Positions 34,543 through 44,496 of a stretch of 64,000 nucleotides of DNA are shown piece after piece. Location of the stretch: the NCBI GenBank assembly GCA_018716305.1, contig DVKB01000032.1:204085-268084 (forward strand). Reading direction: 5' to 3'. The stretch's first letter is position 1, and every line of letters starts with the position of its first letter. Origin of the DNA: Candidatus Scatomonas merdigallinarum. GTDB lineage: Bacteria; Bacillota; Clostridia; Lachnospirales; Lachnospiraceae. The notes beneath the pieces are model-generated. The model was not told where the DNA came from. It did not search any database and was given only the letters and a program-made list of their open reading frames with translations. The position numbers were made by a program, and so were the translations under genes.

Positions 34543-36471
34543 TCAGAACCTGCCGGACTGTTTTTTCCGGACTGTTCTCACCGCCGCCAGGACTGCCAGC
34601 GCCGCTGCCGCCGCAGTCAGCGCCGCCTTGTAGGGAAGGAAACTGCCGCGGTCTCCTGTATCCGCCGCCTCCCCGGGAATCTCCGCCCCCGGAGACGGGG
34701 TGAGCGGCGGGGTGTCCGGTTTTTCTTCAGACTGCGCGTCATCGTCAGAAAAGCCCGGCGCAGGGCTGGCTGTCACTTCCGGAGTTCCGTCTTCCCGGTC
34801 CGCGGAAGCCTGATAGGGGCTGACCGACAGGCGCCCGTTATTTCCCAGATAGATCTCAAAAAATCCGTCGGAGGGATCTCCCCGGAAAACAGGATCGCAG
34901 ACACTCTCTGCCGTCCCGGTGAAATTCTCTTCCTTCTCTGCCGCGGATTCCCGCAGATAGCCCAGCCGCGGCGAACCTGCCTTCAGGTACAGCTGTCCGT
35001 CCCGGATCTGCGTATATCCCTCCAGCAGTTCCCCCGGACGCTCCATGACTCCCTCTTTTATATCTGTTCCTTCTATATAAATAGTCCTGAAATAGTAGAC
35101 CGCTCCCGGATCCAGGGAAACCGCCGGTATCACGCAGTCCTGATCCGCGTACAGCAGGGTATCCTGCTGTACGAAATAATAGGGATTGGTATCTGCCGGA
35201 GTAAACGTTGCGGAGGCTTCTTCCCTCTGGCCCTCCCGGGATCCGCTGTACCGGCTGCTGTAAAAATTCACGGTGCCGTCCTCATTGCGGTTGGCACTGA
35301 CGTAATCGCCGCTCACTTTGTCCGTCAGCCGGCCGCTGTCATCCGCGATTCCCGGCTGCAGGCCCACGGTGTACAGCACCCGGATGGGATACGTCCCGTT
35401 GTCTTCATTCCGCTCCACTTTTCCGTCCCCTCCCAGGGTGATGGTATTGACCCGCAGGGGGATGACGGAAGCCGGAATTTTTACCCTCAGAACCTGCTCT
35501 TTCACACCGGCCGGATCCACGGCTGTCTCCAGGGTAATCTGAATCTCGCTGAGACTGTGCTGCCCGTAAACAGGGCTGTTCACCTGGCCCTCAAAGCGAT
35601 AGGTGGTCACAGATCCCCCGTCCGCCCGGGTCTCTGTGACGGGATCCAGCAGACGGTCAAACCGTTTTCCGCTGAAAAGAATGGTTTTTACATCTTTGAC
35701 CTCCATATATTCTCCGATAGGATCCGTATAGGCAATGTACCCTCCGTGTACCGGATCGCCCCCGGAGACCTGAGTGGGAACCTGGGCCTGGGCCGTAATC
35801 CGCCCGGCAATCTGGCGGAAGGCCGCGTTCAGATCCTCCGAGCTGGCTGCCGGAAAATACTCGGTCACATAATCCAGGCTTCGGGGATTATGGGCGTCTC
35901 CGGGAATACTTACTTCCAGCTCATGGGGCTGGCGGTCGCTTTTGGTCACGTAATGCACTTTGGGCTTCTGCCCCTGGCGGTAAATCTGCCAGGCCTCATA
36001 GATCTTTCGGATCTCGCTGGCGGTACAGACCGAATTCTCCACGCTGTAAATCACAATACTCCTGGCCTCCAGGATGGCCTCCACCGCCTGCCGGTAATCT
36101 TTTGCCCGGATGCTTTTCAGCGTCTCCTCCAGCATCCGGATGGAAGTGGCGACGATTTTTCCGGGAATTTCCTCCAGCCTGTCCCGGCTGGAAAGCTGAA
36201 ACCCATAGAGCTCGATCTCCCCTTCTTTCCTCTGTCCCCGGGCCTCCTCCTGAACCAGGGCATATTTAAACTCCCGAAACCCGCTGTACCCCAGCGCCTT
36301 CACAAACCGCATCACCGTAGGCTGGCTGACCCCGGCCGCCCCGGCCAGCTCCTCCATGAGCAGATCTCCGGCCCGGCCCCGGTACTCCAGCAGATAGTCC
36401 GCCGCCTTCCGCTCCGAGGGCCGCAGGCTCCCGTATACACTTTCAATCTTTCTGCGCATGCTGCCGTCCAT
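34543..36471 (-). pseudogene. In-frame chimera: RpiR-type regulator fused to the C-terminal half of a surface protein
   Basis: One uninterrupted 642-residue frame from ATG 36471 (GGGAGG upstream). Residues 1 to about 153 are an RpiR regulator: the HTH (GAAGVSQPTVMRFVKALGYSGF) and the start of the SIS domain (ARSIVIYSVENSVCTASEI). From about 36012 downward the SIS sequence stops. The rest reads as an extracellular protein (SSEDLNAAFRQIAGRIT, YTDPIGEYMEVKDVKTILFSG) ending in a Pro/Glu linker, TGD, a membrane helix and RTVRKKQ. A regulator HTH has no reason to be joined to an anchored surface domain, and no signal peptide remains to export it. I infer a deletion that fused two genes; both are probably non-functional, though the HTH could still fold. 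Confidence 0.75.
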
Positions 36472-36525
36472 AAAACCTCCCGTAGAAAATCTACAGAAAT
36501 CTCTGTTTTTTCTGTTTGTCATGTT

Positions 36526-36559
36526 AAATAACCGCCGGCCCGAATCCTCGGGCCGGCGG
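36526..36559 (-). terminator. Terminator of the surface metallophosphoesterase gene
   Basis: A 12-bp stem CCGCCGGCCCGA/TCGGGCCGGCGG around ATCC, followed on the minus strand by TTATTT. Confidence 0.75.
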
Positions 36560-36629
36560 GATTGTATTGAAAAAAATACATTCTTTCAAATCACCGGAGA
36601 GCAGATTCCGATACCGATCTGCCTTGCTT

Positions 36630-39314
36630 TTATTTTGACTCTGCCCGCAGCCTTGCTTTCTTTTTCAGGCTCAATACGGTTACTGCTCCGCCGCATGCCA
36701 GAATTGCCAGGGCAAAGGGCACCACTGTTGTGTAATCGCCGGTTCCCGGTGTTTTTCCGGTACTCTGTCCCTTTCCTCCGGTCTGGCTGTTTCCGGGGTT
36801 CTTGGGATCATCCGGCTTCTGGGTATCGTCCGGCTTCTGAGTATCATCCGGCTTCTGGGTATCGTCCGGCTTCTGGGTATCGTCCGGTTTCTGAGTGTCA
36901 TCCGGTTTCTGGGTGTCGTCTTTCTTTTCCAGAGCCGCCACAGCGTCATTCAGTGCCTGCGCCGCGGCGTCCATTTCTTCCTGAGTCGCGGTCAACGGCA
37001 GGGCCCTGGCCGCTTCCAGAGCGTCTGTTACTGCTTTGGCGGATTCTTCTGTATATCCGCCAAGGTCCACAGCTTCCGCCTGGGCAATGGCAGCATCCAG
37101 GGCGGCGCGGTCTGTCAGCAGGTTCCACTGATTGGTAATGGTTGTATTATTGTCTTCCGGATAATTGCTGTCCGTTCCCATAGAAGTAACCAGGTTCAGC
37201 AGCCAGCCGTTGATCTGGCCTTTCAGCTCCTCATCGATGAGACCGGGATCTTCCGACGTACCCAGCAGCAGGTTGTTCAGCAGGCTCATAATATCCAGGT
37301 CCATGCCGAAATTACCCAGTTTATCCAGGAACTCCTGCACGCTGTATCCCACTTCCGGATTGGCCCCCTGAGGGATCTCCAGAATGCCGTCTCCGTTGGT
37401 ATCGGCCCAGCCCAGCAGCACCAGCGCGGCGGAGAAAACTGTCTTTCCGCTTTCTGTGGGGCGAAGCAGAGGCGTGCGGCCGTCAATGGCTGCCATTTCT
37501 TTGTTGGTATTGTCCCATCCGCTGGCGCCCAGCAGCTCCTCCAGAGATACATTGCCAAGAATCTGATCCGCCAATGCCGTAATATCCTGGATCAGTGTGG
37601 TAAGAACGGTTCCCAGCAGTTCCCCGCTCTCGATTTTAGCCGCGGCTTCCGTCACCCAGGCAGGCTGCTTGGAACTGTCCTCGCCGCCCAGATGGCTCTG
37701 ATAAATATAGTTGGCGTAATCCAGCAGGGTTTTCTGGGTTTTGCCGTCCATAGCCACCGGAAGCGCAGTCAGGGAAACAATGAGGTTTTCAATCACTGTA
37801 TCCATAACCTCCGGTTTTGCCAATACCTCGTTATCCAGCTTCTGAAGCAGGGCATTCAGGGTATCTTTCAGTCCTTCATTGGGAATCACCAGACTCAGGG
37901 TCAGGAAGGATACCTTTTTGTTCACCGCGATGCCCCCTTCCGCGGAATCGTAATAAATTTCCTCCCCGCTGTCAGCTCCGGGCAGCAGCAGGGGCAGGGC
38001 TACATCAATCAGCTGATCCAATGTCATGTTGTCAATGGGAAGGCTGTCCCCCAGCAGGCTGTTGATCAGCGACTCAATGGCTACCTTGGAACCGCCGTTC
38101 TGCAGGATCTGCTCATAATAGGGGCGCAGGAAGCCATTGACCGTGGTGGTCAGCATTGCGTTGCTGAAACCATGCTCTCTGCCGTAAGCGGAGATATCCT
38201 CAATGGTCTGCTCCTGACCGGTTACCGGATTGGTAAAGGTGACAGGTCCTACATTGGTGTAGGTCTTTACATCCATGGTCTCAGAAACGGTTCCATCGGA
38301 AATGGTCCGGTTCAGAGTGACAGAGCGGGCCGGTGACGGATAGGTCACCACAGAACCGGTCTCAATATCATAGAGGGTGTTTCCGGCTTCCGTTGTCACT
38401 GCCGCAATATCGTTGGCGTGCATATGGCCGGTGAAAATATAGGTCATGCCCGCGTCGGCATACACCTGAGCCAGACGCTCATAGTCGTTGACCAGATACA
38501 TGGGCAGCAGATCCGGCTCCATGCTGAAGTGAGGAACCATTCCGTGGTGCTGCAGGCCGATGACCGTGTCTCCCCGCTCTTTCGCGGCTTTGGTCTGTTC
38601 CACGATCCAGGCTTCCAGATCCGCGCCTACATTTCCGCTGGTCTCATGCTCATCTGTGCCGGACTCTGTGTTGTCCCCGCTGTAGCGGGCAGAGTCAATG
38701 GAAATAATGGTAAATCCGTCCTTGGGGCGGGCCGCGTAGGAAAGGCCGCCTCCCTGATTTCCTTCCGCGGGCTCAAAAGTGGCGATTACAGAATCATCCT
38801 TATAAACCAGATCTCCGTAAATTTCTTTATAATCCTCCTGGGTGGTGCGTCCCGCCGGCACCGCCTCGCCGTCTTCCGTATTAAAATTCATGGCGTTGGA
38901 ATTATTCAGATCATGGTTGCCCGGGGTTATGTATACTTCCGCTCCGGTTTCCGCCTCAAACTGCTCCAGCTTTTCCGCCAGTTCCTCATGGCCCTCTTTT
39001 TCTCCGTCCTTAGTCAGATCGCCGGAAATCAGCAGCACATCCGGATCATCCTGCTTTACAGTATTCAGCAGCGCCGTCAGGAACGCGTCACTCTCCGCGA
39101 ACATTTTCCGATCGCTGTTCAAGTGCTCGGTAAAATCCGCCGTATCCCGAATCAGGTCCGGGGACAGATAGTGGGTGTCCGACAGAACCGCGATTTTCAG
39201 GCTCTCTTCCTGTACCGCGTCCGCAGTCTCCGCTGCCATGGCCGGCACAGCCTGGGATACCAGCATTGAGGCGGTCAGTACCGCTACCGCGCTCTTTTGA
39301 AACCAGTTTTTCAT
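36630..39314 (-). CDS. Surface-anchored metallophosphoesterase
   Basis: 894 residues. The signal peptide (1-28) precedes a calcineurin-type phosphoesterase domain with DTH (46-48), SGDLT, GNHD, LQHHG and GHMH, so all metal ligands are present. A long helical region follows, then one FIVAR-type module (about 765-820) and a tandem KPDDTQ spacer (six copies). The end is TPGTGD, a membrane helix and KKKARLRAESK, an anchor like those of the other two large hydrolases here. Likely hydrolyses a phosphate ester or diester outside the cell; substrate unknown. ATG 39314 follows AAGGAG. Confidence 0.9.
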   Translation of the reverse strand: MKNWFQKSAVAVLTASMLVSQAVPAMAAETADAVQEESLKIAVLSDTHYLSPDLIRDTADFTEHLNSDRKMFAESDAFLTALLNTVKQDDPDVLLISGDLTKDGEKEGHEELAEKLEQFEAETGAEVYITPGNHDLNNSNAMNFNTEDGEAVPAGRTTQEDYKEIYGDLVYKDDSVIATFEPAEGNQGGGLSYAARPKDGFTIISIDSARYSGDNTESGTDEHETSGNVGADLEAWIVEQTKAAKERGDTVIGLQHHGMVPHFSMEPDLLPMYLVNDYERLAQVYADAGMTYIFTGHMHANDIAAVTTEAGNTLYDIETGSVVTYPSPARSVTLNRTISDGTVSETMDVKTYTNVGPVTFTNPVTGQEQTIEDISAYGREHGFSNAMLTTTVNGFLRPYYEQILQNGGSKVAIESLINSLLGDSLPIDNMTLDQLIDVALPLLLPGADSGEEIYYDSAEGGIAVNKKVSFLTLSLVIPNEGLKDTLNALLQKLDNEVLAKPEVMDTVIENLIVSLTALPVAMDGKTQKTLLDYANYIYQSHLGGEDSSKQPAWVTEAAAKIESGELLGTVLTTLIQDITALADQILGNVSLEELLGASGWDNTNKEMAAIDGRTPLLRPTESGKTVFSAALVLLGWADTNGDGILEIPQGANPEVGYSVQEFLDKLGNFGMDLDIMSLLNNLLLGTSEDPGLIDEELKGQINGWLLNLVTSMGTDSNYPEDNNTTITNQWNLLTDRAALDAAIAQAEAVDLGGYTEESAKAVTDALEAARALPLTATQEEMDAAAQALNDAVAALEKKDDTQKPDDTQKPDDTQKPDDTQKPDDTQKPDDTQKPDDPKNPGNSQTGGKGQSTGKTPGTGDYTTVVPFALAILACGGAVTVLSLKKKARLRAESK
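36806..36918 (-). repeat. 18-bp tandem repeat encoding KPDDTQ
   Basis: Six near-identical 18-bp units inside the metallophosphoesterase gene encode a flexible, wall-spanning spacer. Units differ at synonymous positions (GTATC or GTGTC, CGGC or CGGT), so copy number may vary between strains. Confidence 0.9.
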
Positions 39315-39491
39315 ACGACTTGTCTCCTTCTTGTTGTAATAATTCGCATGGAGCTATTATAATCCCGGATTTTCAGCCGCTTCTATCATAGCTGTGCAAT
39401 ATTACAGTAAGCATTCTGTTAAAACAGGTAAAATCTCAGGCATGCTTCTTTACAAGCAGCCGCTCTGAATCCAGGCGTTTTCGGATGCTAT
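39315..39491 (-). promoter_or_regulatory. Upstream region and promoter of the metallophosphoesterase gene
   Basis: A minus-strand -10 TATAAT (39356-39361) has no acceptable -35. Further up, AT-rich DNA includes TTTTACC and TTTTAAC (39418-39433) spaced 9 bp. The heptamers resemble those before the nucleotidase gene, but spacing and distance from the -10 do not fit a Pho site. Confidence 0.45.
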
Positions 39492-39546
39492 AAAAGAAAG
39501 TGCCGCTCAATCATCTGCTTTGGATGACCTTGCGGCACTTTCTTTT
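39492..39546 (-). terminator. Terminator after trkH
   Basis: AAAGAAAGTGCCGC pairs with GCGGCACTTTCTTT, with an inner TCATC/GATGA stem: a two-tier hairpin about 100 bp downstream of the trkH stop. Confidence 0.8.
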
Positions 39547-39642
39547 CACAGTCCTCTGAGGATATTCATGAGCGGCCCGACAAATAGGCATGAGACACGG
39601 ATTGCGCTGCATTCCGCTGCAGTCGGAGGATGAACAGAAAAA

Positions 39643-41085
39643 TTATCCTCTCCGCTTCCAGGTGGAAGGGCAGAACAGCAGCAGCAGCGGGAAAATCTCC
39701 AGCCGTCCGGCCAGCATGTCAAAGACCATCACCAGCTTCGACACCGGACCGTAGATGCCGAAATTGCTCATAGGGCCTACGTCTCCCAGACCGGGACCGA
39801 TATTGTTCAGGGTGGCGGCCACCGCCGTAAAGTTGGTTTCAAAAGAAAATCCGTCAAAACTGATAATCAGCACAGACACCGCGAAGATCACTGTATACAC
39901 AATAAAAAATACATTGATAGACCGCAGAGTCTCATGCTCCACCGTATGGCCGTCCATGCGGATCTTTTTGATGCTCCTGGGATGGGCGATGGACTGCAGC
40001 TCTTTGCGGACCGTTTTCAGCAGGATCAGGATCCGTGAGACCTTGATGCCGCCTCCGGTGCTGCCTGCGCAGGAGCCGATGAACATCAGCATCACCAGGA
40101 TATATTTGGACAGCTCCGGCCAGAGGTTAAAATCCGTAGTAGCGTATCCCGTGGTAGTGATGATGCTTCCCACCTGGAAGGAGGCCTGGCGCAGAGATTC
40201 CGAAAAGGAGCCGTACATGCCGCTGATATTCCAGGTAATCAGTCCCGCGGAGACCGCTATAATCAGCAGATACGCTCTCACCTCCTGCATGCCGAAGGCC
40301 GCTCCTGCTTTTTTGCAGAGCAGAAGATAGTAAAAGGTAAAATTCACCCCGAAGAGGATCACAAACGCGGTAATGATCCACTGCTGCAGGGCCGTATACG
40401 CGGCGCATCCGGAATTCAGCACTGCGAATCCCCCGGTACCGGCGCTGCCGAAAGAAATGCACAGGGCGTCAAAGCCCTGCATCCCCGCCAGCAGCAGCAG
40501 AACAATCTCCAGAACCGTCATAGCGATATACATTTTATACAGAAGAATCGCCGTGTTCCGCACCCTGGGCACAAACTTGGATACGGAAGGGCCGGGGCTC
40601 TCCGCCCGCATCAGGTACATGCTGGAACCGTTCCTCACAGGGATCAGCATCAGGATAAACACCAGCACCCCCATGCCTCCGATCCAGTGGGAAAAGCTTC
40701 TCCAGAACAGACTTACATGGGAGAGGGCTTCCACATCTGACAGAATGGAAGAACCTGTGGTGGTAAAGCCGGAGACGATCTCAAACAGGGCGTCAACGAA
40801 AGAGGGAATCTCCCCGGTCAGCACAAAGGGCACAGCGCCGAACAGACTCAGGACCACCCAGGCCAGAGCGGCGGCGGCAAACCCGTCTTTTCGGTAAATT
40901 TCCGTATTCTCCGGTTTACGGAAGGAGCCAGCGAACCCCAGGGCAAAACAGAGCGCCGCCCAGAACAGATACCAGAACCCCTCCTGCTCCCCATAGATCA
41001 GGGCGGCCAGGCAGGGAAGGAACATGAGCGCCCCCTCCACCTTCAGCACCCAGGAGAGGATATAGCGGATCATAGGATAATTCAT
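39643..41085 (-). CDS. trkH: Trk/Ktr potassium-uptake channel subunit
   Basis: 480 residues with four repeated pore regions, including SGFTTTGSSIL, FGSAGTGGFAV, TTTGYATTDFNLWP and the last filter region (NNIGPGLGDVGP). It imports K+ across the membrane together with the RCK subunit. It starts 3 bp after trkA ends, with GGAGGG overlapping, so the two are coupled. Confidence 0.95.
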   Translation of the reverse strand: MNYPMIRYILSWVLKVEGALMFLPCLAALIYGEQEGFWYLFWAALCFALGFAGSFRKPENTEIYRKDGFAAAALAWVVLSLFGAVPFVLTGEIPSFVDALFEIVSGFTTTGSSILSDVEALSHVSLFWRSFSHWIGGMGVLVFILMLIPVRNGSSMYLMRAESPGPSVSKFVPRVRNTAILLYKMYIAMTVLEIVLLLLAGMQGFDALCISFGSAGTGGFAVLNSGCAAYTALQQWIITAFVILFGVNFTFYYLLLCKKAGAAFGMQEVRAYLLIIAVSAGLITWNISGMYGSFSESLRQASFQVGSIITTTGYATTDFNLWPELSKYILVMLMFIGSCAGSTGGGIKVSRILILLKTVRKELQSIAHPRSIKKIRMDGHTVEHETLRSINVFFIVYTVIFAVSVLIISFDGFSFETNFTAVAATLNNIGPGLGDVGPMSNFGIYGPVSKLVMVFDMLAGRLEIFPLLLLFCPSTWKRRG

Positions 41086-41088
41086 GGC

Positions 41089-42456
41089 TTAACCCTCCCT
41101 TGTATCCAGAATATCATGGATATCCTGGAAGCCGCTGTCGGTGGTCACCACGATGACAGAATCCCCCGGCAGGAATTCATCCTGTCCTCCGGGAATAATC
41201 AGCCTGCCCTTCCTTCCGATCCCCGCGATGAGCAGGTTTCGTTTCAGGCGCATATCCTGCAGCCGGATTCCCGCCAAATCCGAATTTTTATGTACCAGAA
41301 ACTCCAGCGCCTCCACCCGTCCGTCCATGAGTTTGTAAAGGGTTTCCACATTGCTCCCCATACTGTTCCCAATGGCCCGGACATACTGAAGGATATATTC
41401 CGCGGCGATATTCTTGGGGTAGATCAGACTGTCCAGATCCAGACTGTGAATCACATCGTTGAAATCCAGATGGTTCAGCTTGGTCACCACTTTGGCTCTC
41501 ACCCGGTCCCTGGCATACAGAGAAAGGATAATATTCTCCTCATCCATATCCGTTCCGGCCACCAGGGAATCCATCTGCTCCAGATGCTCTTCCCGCAGAA
41601 GTTCCCGGTCGCTTCCGTCTCCGCAGATAATGGTTGCTTTGGGCAGAAGATCGCTGAGCTCCTCGCAGCGTTCCCGCCTTTTCTCTATGATCTTCACCCG
41701 GATTCCCATATTCAGCAGCAGCTTTGACAGATAATAGGTGATCTCCCCTCCGCCGATGATCATGGTATTTTTCACCTGGTTTGTGGAAATTCCCACCTTT
41801 TTGAAAAAGGCCGCGGCATTTCCCGGTATGGCGATCATGGACAGCAGATCCCCGGAACGGATTACAAAATTCCCATCCGGGATCAGCACCTCTTCTCCGC
41901 GCTCCGCCGCGCAGATCAGCACGTCCATGGGAAGCTTCTGGGGCAGTTCCCGCAGAGCCAGCCCGTCCAGCATGGAGGCTGCCGGCACCCGGAACCGCAG
42001 CATCTCGATCCGGCCCTTGGAAAAGCTGTCAATCTCAATGGCCGATGGGAACCGCAGCAGTCTGGCAATCTCCTGGGCAGCCGCGTACTCCGGATTGATA
42101 ATCATAGACAATCCCAGTTCCTTGCGGAGAAAGGCTCTCTCCTCCGAATAGACAGGATTTCTCACCCGGGCGATAGTATGGCAGTTGGCGGCCTTCCGGG
42201 CCACCACACAGCAGAGCAGATTTACCTCATCGTTATGAGTCACCGCGATCAGGACATCCGTGTGCTCAATATCCGCCTCCGCCAGCACACTGTAGCTGGC
42301 TCCGTTTCCGGTTACTCCCATGACATCATAATAATTGGCCACTGTTTTGACTACATCCCCGTTGGTATCTACTACCGTAACATTATTATCCTCCCCGGAA
42401 AGCTGGGCAGCCAGGGCTCTTCCTACTTTTCCGCATCCCACGATGATGATCTGCAT
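41089..42456 (-). CDS. trkA: Trk potassium-system RCK subunit
   Basis: 455 residues with two RCK modules. Each has a Rossmann loop (GCGKVGRAL at 7-15; IIGGGEITYYL at about 233) and a TrkA_C domain, as in classical TrkA. It gates TrkH in response to nucleotides or cyclic di-AMP in related systems. Own promoter upstream; no ydaO-type riboswitch in the short leader. Confidence 0.95.
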   Translation of the reverse strand: MQIIIVGCGKVGRALAAQLSGEDNNVTVVDTNGDVVKTVANYYDVMGVTGNGASYSVLAEADIEHTDVLIAVTHNDEVNLLCCVVARKAANCHTIARVRNPVYSEERAFLRKELGLSMIINPEYAAAQEIARLLRFPSAIEIDSFSKGRIEMLRFRVPAASMLDGLALRELPQKLPMDVLICAAERGEEVLIPDGNFVIRSGDLLSMIAIPGNAAAFFKKVGISTNQVKNTMIIGGGEITYYLSKLLLNMGIRVKIIEKRRERCEELSDLLPKATIICGDGSDRELLREEHLEQMDSLVAGTDMDEENIILSLYARDRVRAKVVTKLNHLDFNDVIHSLDLDSLIYPKNIAAEYILQYVRAIGNSMGSNVETLYKLMDGRVEALEFLVHKNSDLAGIRLQDMRLKRNLLIAGIGRKGRLIIPGGQDEFLPGDSVIVVTTDSGFQDIHDILDTREG

Positions 42457-42509
42457 ACTTCTCTCCCCCTGAGATTTTCTTTGGTATTTCTGTACCTGTA
42501 TACCCAGCC

Positions 42510-42538
42510 ATCATACTCTCTTTTTCGCCGAAATACAA
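42510..42538 (-). promoter_or_regulatory. Promoter of trkAH
   Basis: Minus-strand TTGTAT (42533-42538), 17-bp spacer, TATGAT (42510-42515), 54 bp before trkA. Confidence 0.75.
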
Positions 42539-42588
42539 CTCTCTGTTTCCAGTCTGCCGCGGAATTCTTCCCTCCGTGGAGAATCCGG

Positions 42589-44475
42589 TTACGCCGCGAA
42601 ATTCCCGGTGTACAGCTGATAATATTTTCCTCTGGCGGCAATGAGCTCGTCATGGGTTCCCCGCTCAATGATGCGGCCCTGCTCCATAACCATGATGCAG
42701 TCCGCGTTCTTGACTGTGGAAAGCCGGTGGGCGATGACAAAGGTAGTCCGCCCCTTCATAAGAGCGTCCATGCCTGCCTGCACCAGTTTTTCCGTCCTGG
42801 TGTCAATGGAGGAGGTGGCCTCATCCAGGATCAGAGCCGGAGGATCCGCCACCGCCGCCCGGGCAATGGCCAGCAGCTGCCGCTGTCCCTGGCTCAGATT
42901 GGCCCCGTCCCCGGTGAGCATGGTCTGGTAGCCGTCGGGCAGGCGCCGGATAAATCCGTCGGCGTTGGCAAGCTTTGCCGCGTTGACGCATTCCTCATCG
43001 GTGGCGTCCATTTTTCCGTAGCGGATATTCTCCATAACGGTTCCTGTAAACAGGTGGGTGTCCTGGAGCACCATGCCCAGGGACCGCCGGAGATCTCCCT
43101 TTTTGATCTTGTTGATATTGATGCCGTCATAGCGGATCTTTCCGTCGGCAATATCGTAGAAACGGTTAATCAGGTTGGTGATGGTTGTTTTGCCGGCTCC
43201 TGTAGCGCCCACAAAGGCGATCTTCTGCCCCGGTTTGGCGTAAAGGCTGATGTTGCGCAGCACGATTTTATTCTCTTCATAGCCGAAATCCACATCGTCC
43301 ATCACCACAGCCCCTTCCAGTTTCTGGTAGGTAACTGTGCCTTCCGCTTTGTGGGGATGCTTCCAGGCCCAGAGATTGGTGCGGGCGGAGGATTCCGTCA
43401 GGTTTCCCTTCTCGTCCTCTCTGGCGTTGACCAGCTCCACATATCCGTCGTCCGCTTCCGGGGTCTGGTCCATAAGATCAAAGACTCTCTGGGCTCCCGC
43501 GGCGGCATTGACCACAAAGTTGATCTGCTGGCTTACCTGGGTAATGGGATTGGTGAAACTCTTGTTCAGCCCCACAAAGGTAACTACTGTTCCGATGGTC
43601 ACCCCCGCCAGCTGATTGATTCCCAGCACCGCTCCGATAATGGCCACCAGGGCGTAGCTGATCCAGCCGATATTGGCGTTCACCGGCATCAGCAGGTTGG
43701 CGTAGGTGTTGGCCTTGTCCGCGCTCTCCCGCAGCTTTTCATTGACCTCATGGAAATCTCTTTTGGCGGCCTCCTCGTGGCAGAATACCTTTACCACCTT
43801 CTGGCCGTCCAGCATCTCCTCGATAAAACCGTCCACGGCTCCCAGATCCATCTGCTGGCGGATATAGTATTTCGCGGACAGTTTGGAAAAGCCGGCGGTG
43901 ACCCGCAGCATCACAAAGGCGGTAACCAGAGAAATCACTGTCAGCGCCGGGTTCAGCACCAGCATGGTAACCAGGGTGGCGATCATGGTGATTACCGAGT
44001 TAATAATCTGGGGAATACTCTGGCTCAGCATCTGCCGCAGAGTATCCACATCGTTGGTGTACACGGACATAATATCGCCGTGGGCATGGGTGTCAAAGTA
44101 CTTAATGGGCAGACTTTCCATCTTGCTGAACAGGTCGTCCCTGAGATGGCGCATGGTACCCTGGCTCACATTGACCATAATACGGTTGTAGGAAAAAGCG
44201 GCAATGACGCCGATCCCCATAATGATTACCAGGCGGACCAGCTGCCCGGCCAGGCCGCTGAAGTCACGGGATCCGTTTTTCAGCATGGGAGTAATATAGT
44301 CGTCCACCAAAGTCTGGGGGAAGGTAGCTCCGATTACGGTAGTCACCGCGGAAACCAGGATGCAGGCCACCACCAGGATAAACGGAATTTTATAATAATG
44401 CAGCATATATTTTACCACCCGGCTCAGAACCTTCAGGGAAAAGGCCGGTTTCTTTTCAGTTTTCTGTTTTGTCAT
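42589..44475 (-). CDS. ABC exporter, fused permease and ATPase
   Basis: 628 residues: six-helix type I exporter domain (to about 320), then an ATPase domain with Walker A GATGAGKTT (about 422), signature LSQGQRQL (about 525), Walker B ALILDEATS and the H-loop IAHRLST. All catalytic elements are intact. This class often works as a heterodimer. The partner gene directly upstream (21 bp away) is truncated, so this subunit may be orphaned unless it forms homodimers. Substrate unknown; multidrug or peptide export is typical. Confidence 0.92.
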   Translation of the reverse strand: MTKQKTEKKPAFSLKVLSRVVKYMLHYYKIPFILVVACILVSAVTTVIGATFPQTLVDDYITPMLKNGSRDFSGLAGQLVRLVIIMGIGVIAAFSYNRIMVNVSQGTMRHLRDDLFSKMESLPIKYFDTHAHGDIMSVYTNDVDTLRQMLSQSIPQIINSVITMIATLVTMLVLNPALTVISLVTAFVMLRVTAGFSKLSAKYYIRQQMDLGAVDGFIEEMLDGQKVVKVFCHEEAAKRDFHEVNEKLRESADKANTYANLLMPVNANIGWISYALVAIIGAVLGINQLAGVTIGTVVTFVGLNKSFTNPITQVSQQINFVVNAAAGAQRVFDLMDQTPEADDGYVELVNAREDEKGNLTESSARTNLWAWKHPHKAEGTVTYQKLEGAVVMDDVDFGYEENKIVLRNISLYAKPGQKIAFVGATGAGKTTITNLINRFYDIADGKIRYDGININKIKKGDLRRSLGMVLQDTHLFTGTVMENIRYGKMDATDEECVNAAKLANADGFIRRLPDGYQTMLTGDGANLSQGQRQLLAIARAAVADPPALILDEATSSIDTRTEKLVQAGMDALMKGRTTFVIAHRLSTVKNADCIMVMEQGRIIERGTHDELIAARGKYYQLYTGNFAA

Positions 44476-44496
44476 CTTTCTGTTTCCTCCCTTCTT

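Noticed and set aside
36806..36918. Regular short repeats considered as a CRISPR array
   Set aside because: The units are 18 bp, adjacent, without spacers and in frame, encoding KPDDTQ. No CRISPR array or cas gene was seen in the window.
39418..39433. Pho-box-like TTTTACC/TTTTAAC upstream of the metallophosphoesterase
   Set aside because: Spacing is 9 bp rather than 11 and the pair is about 60 bp above the -10; too weak to claim regulation.
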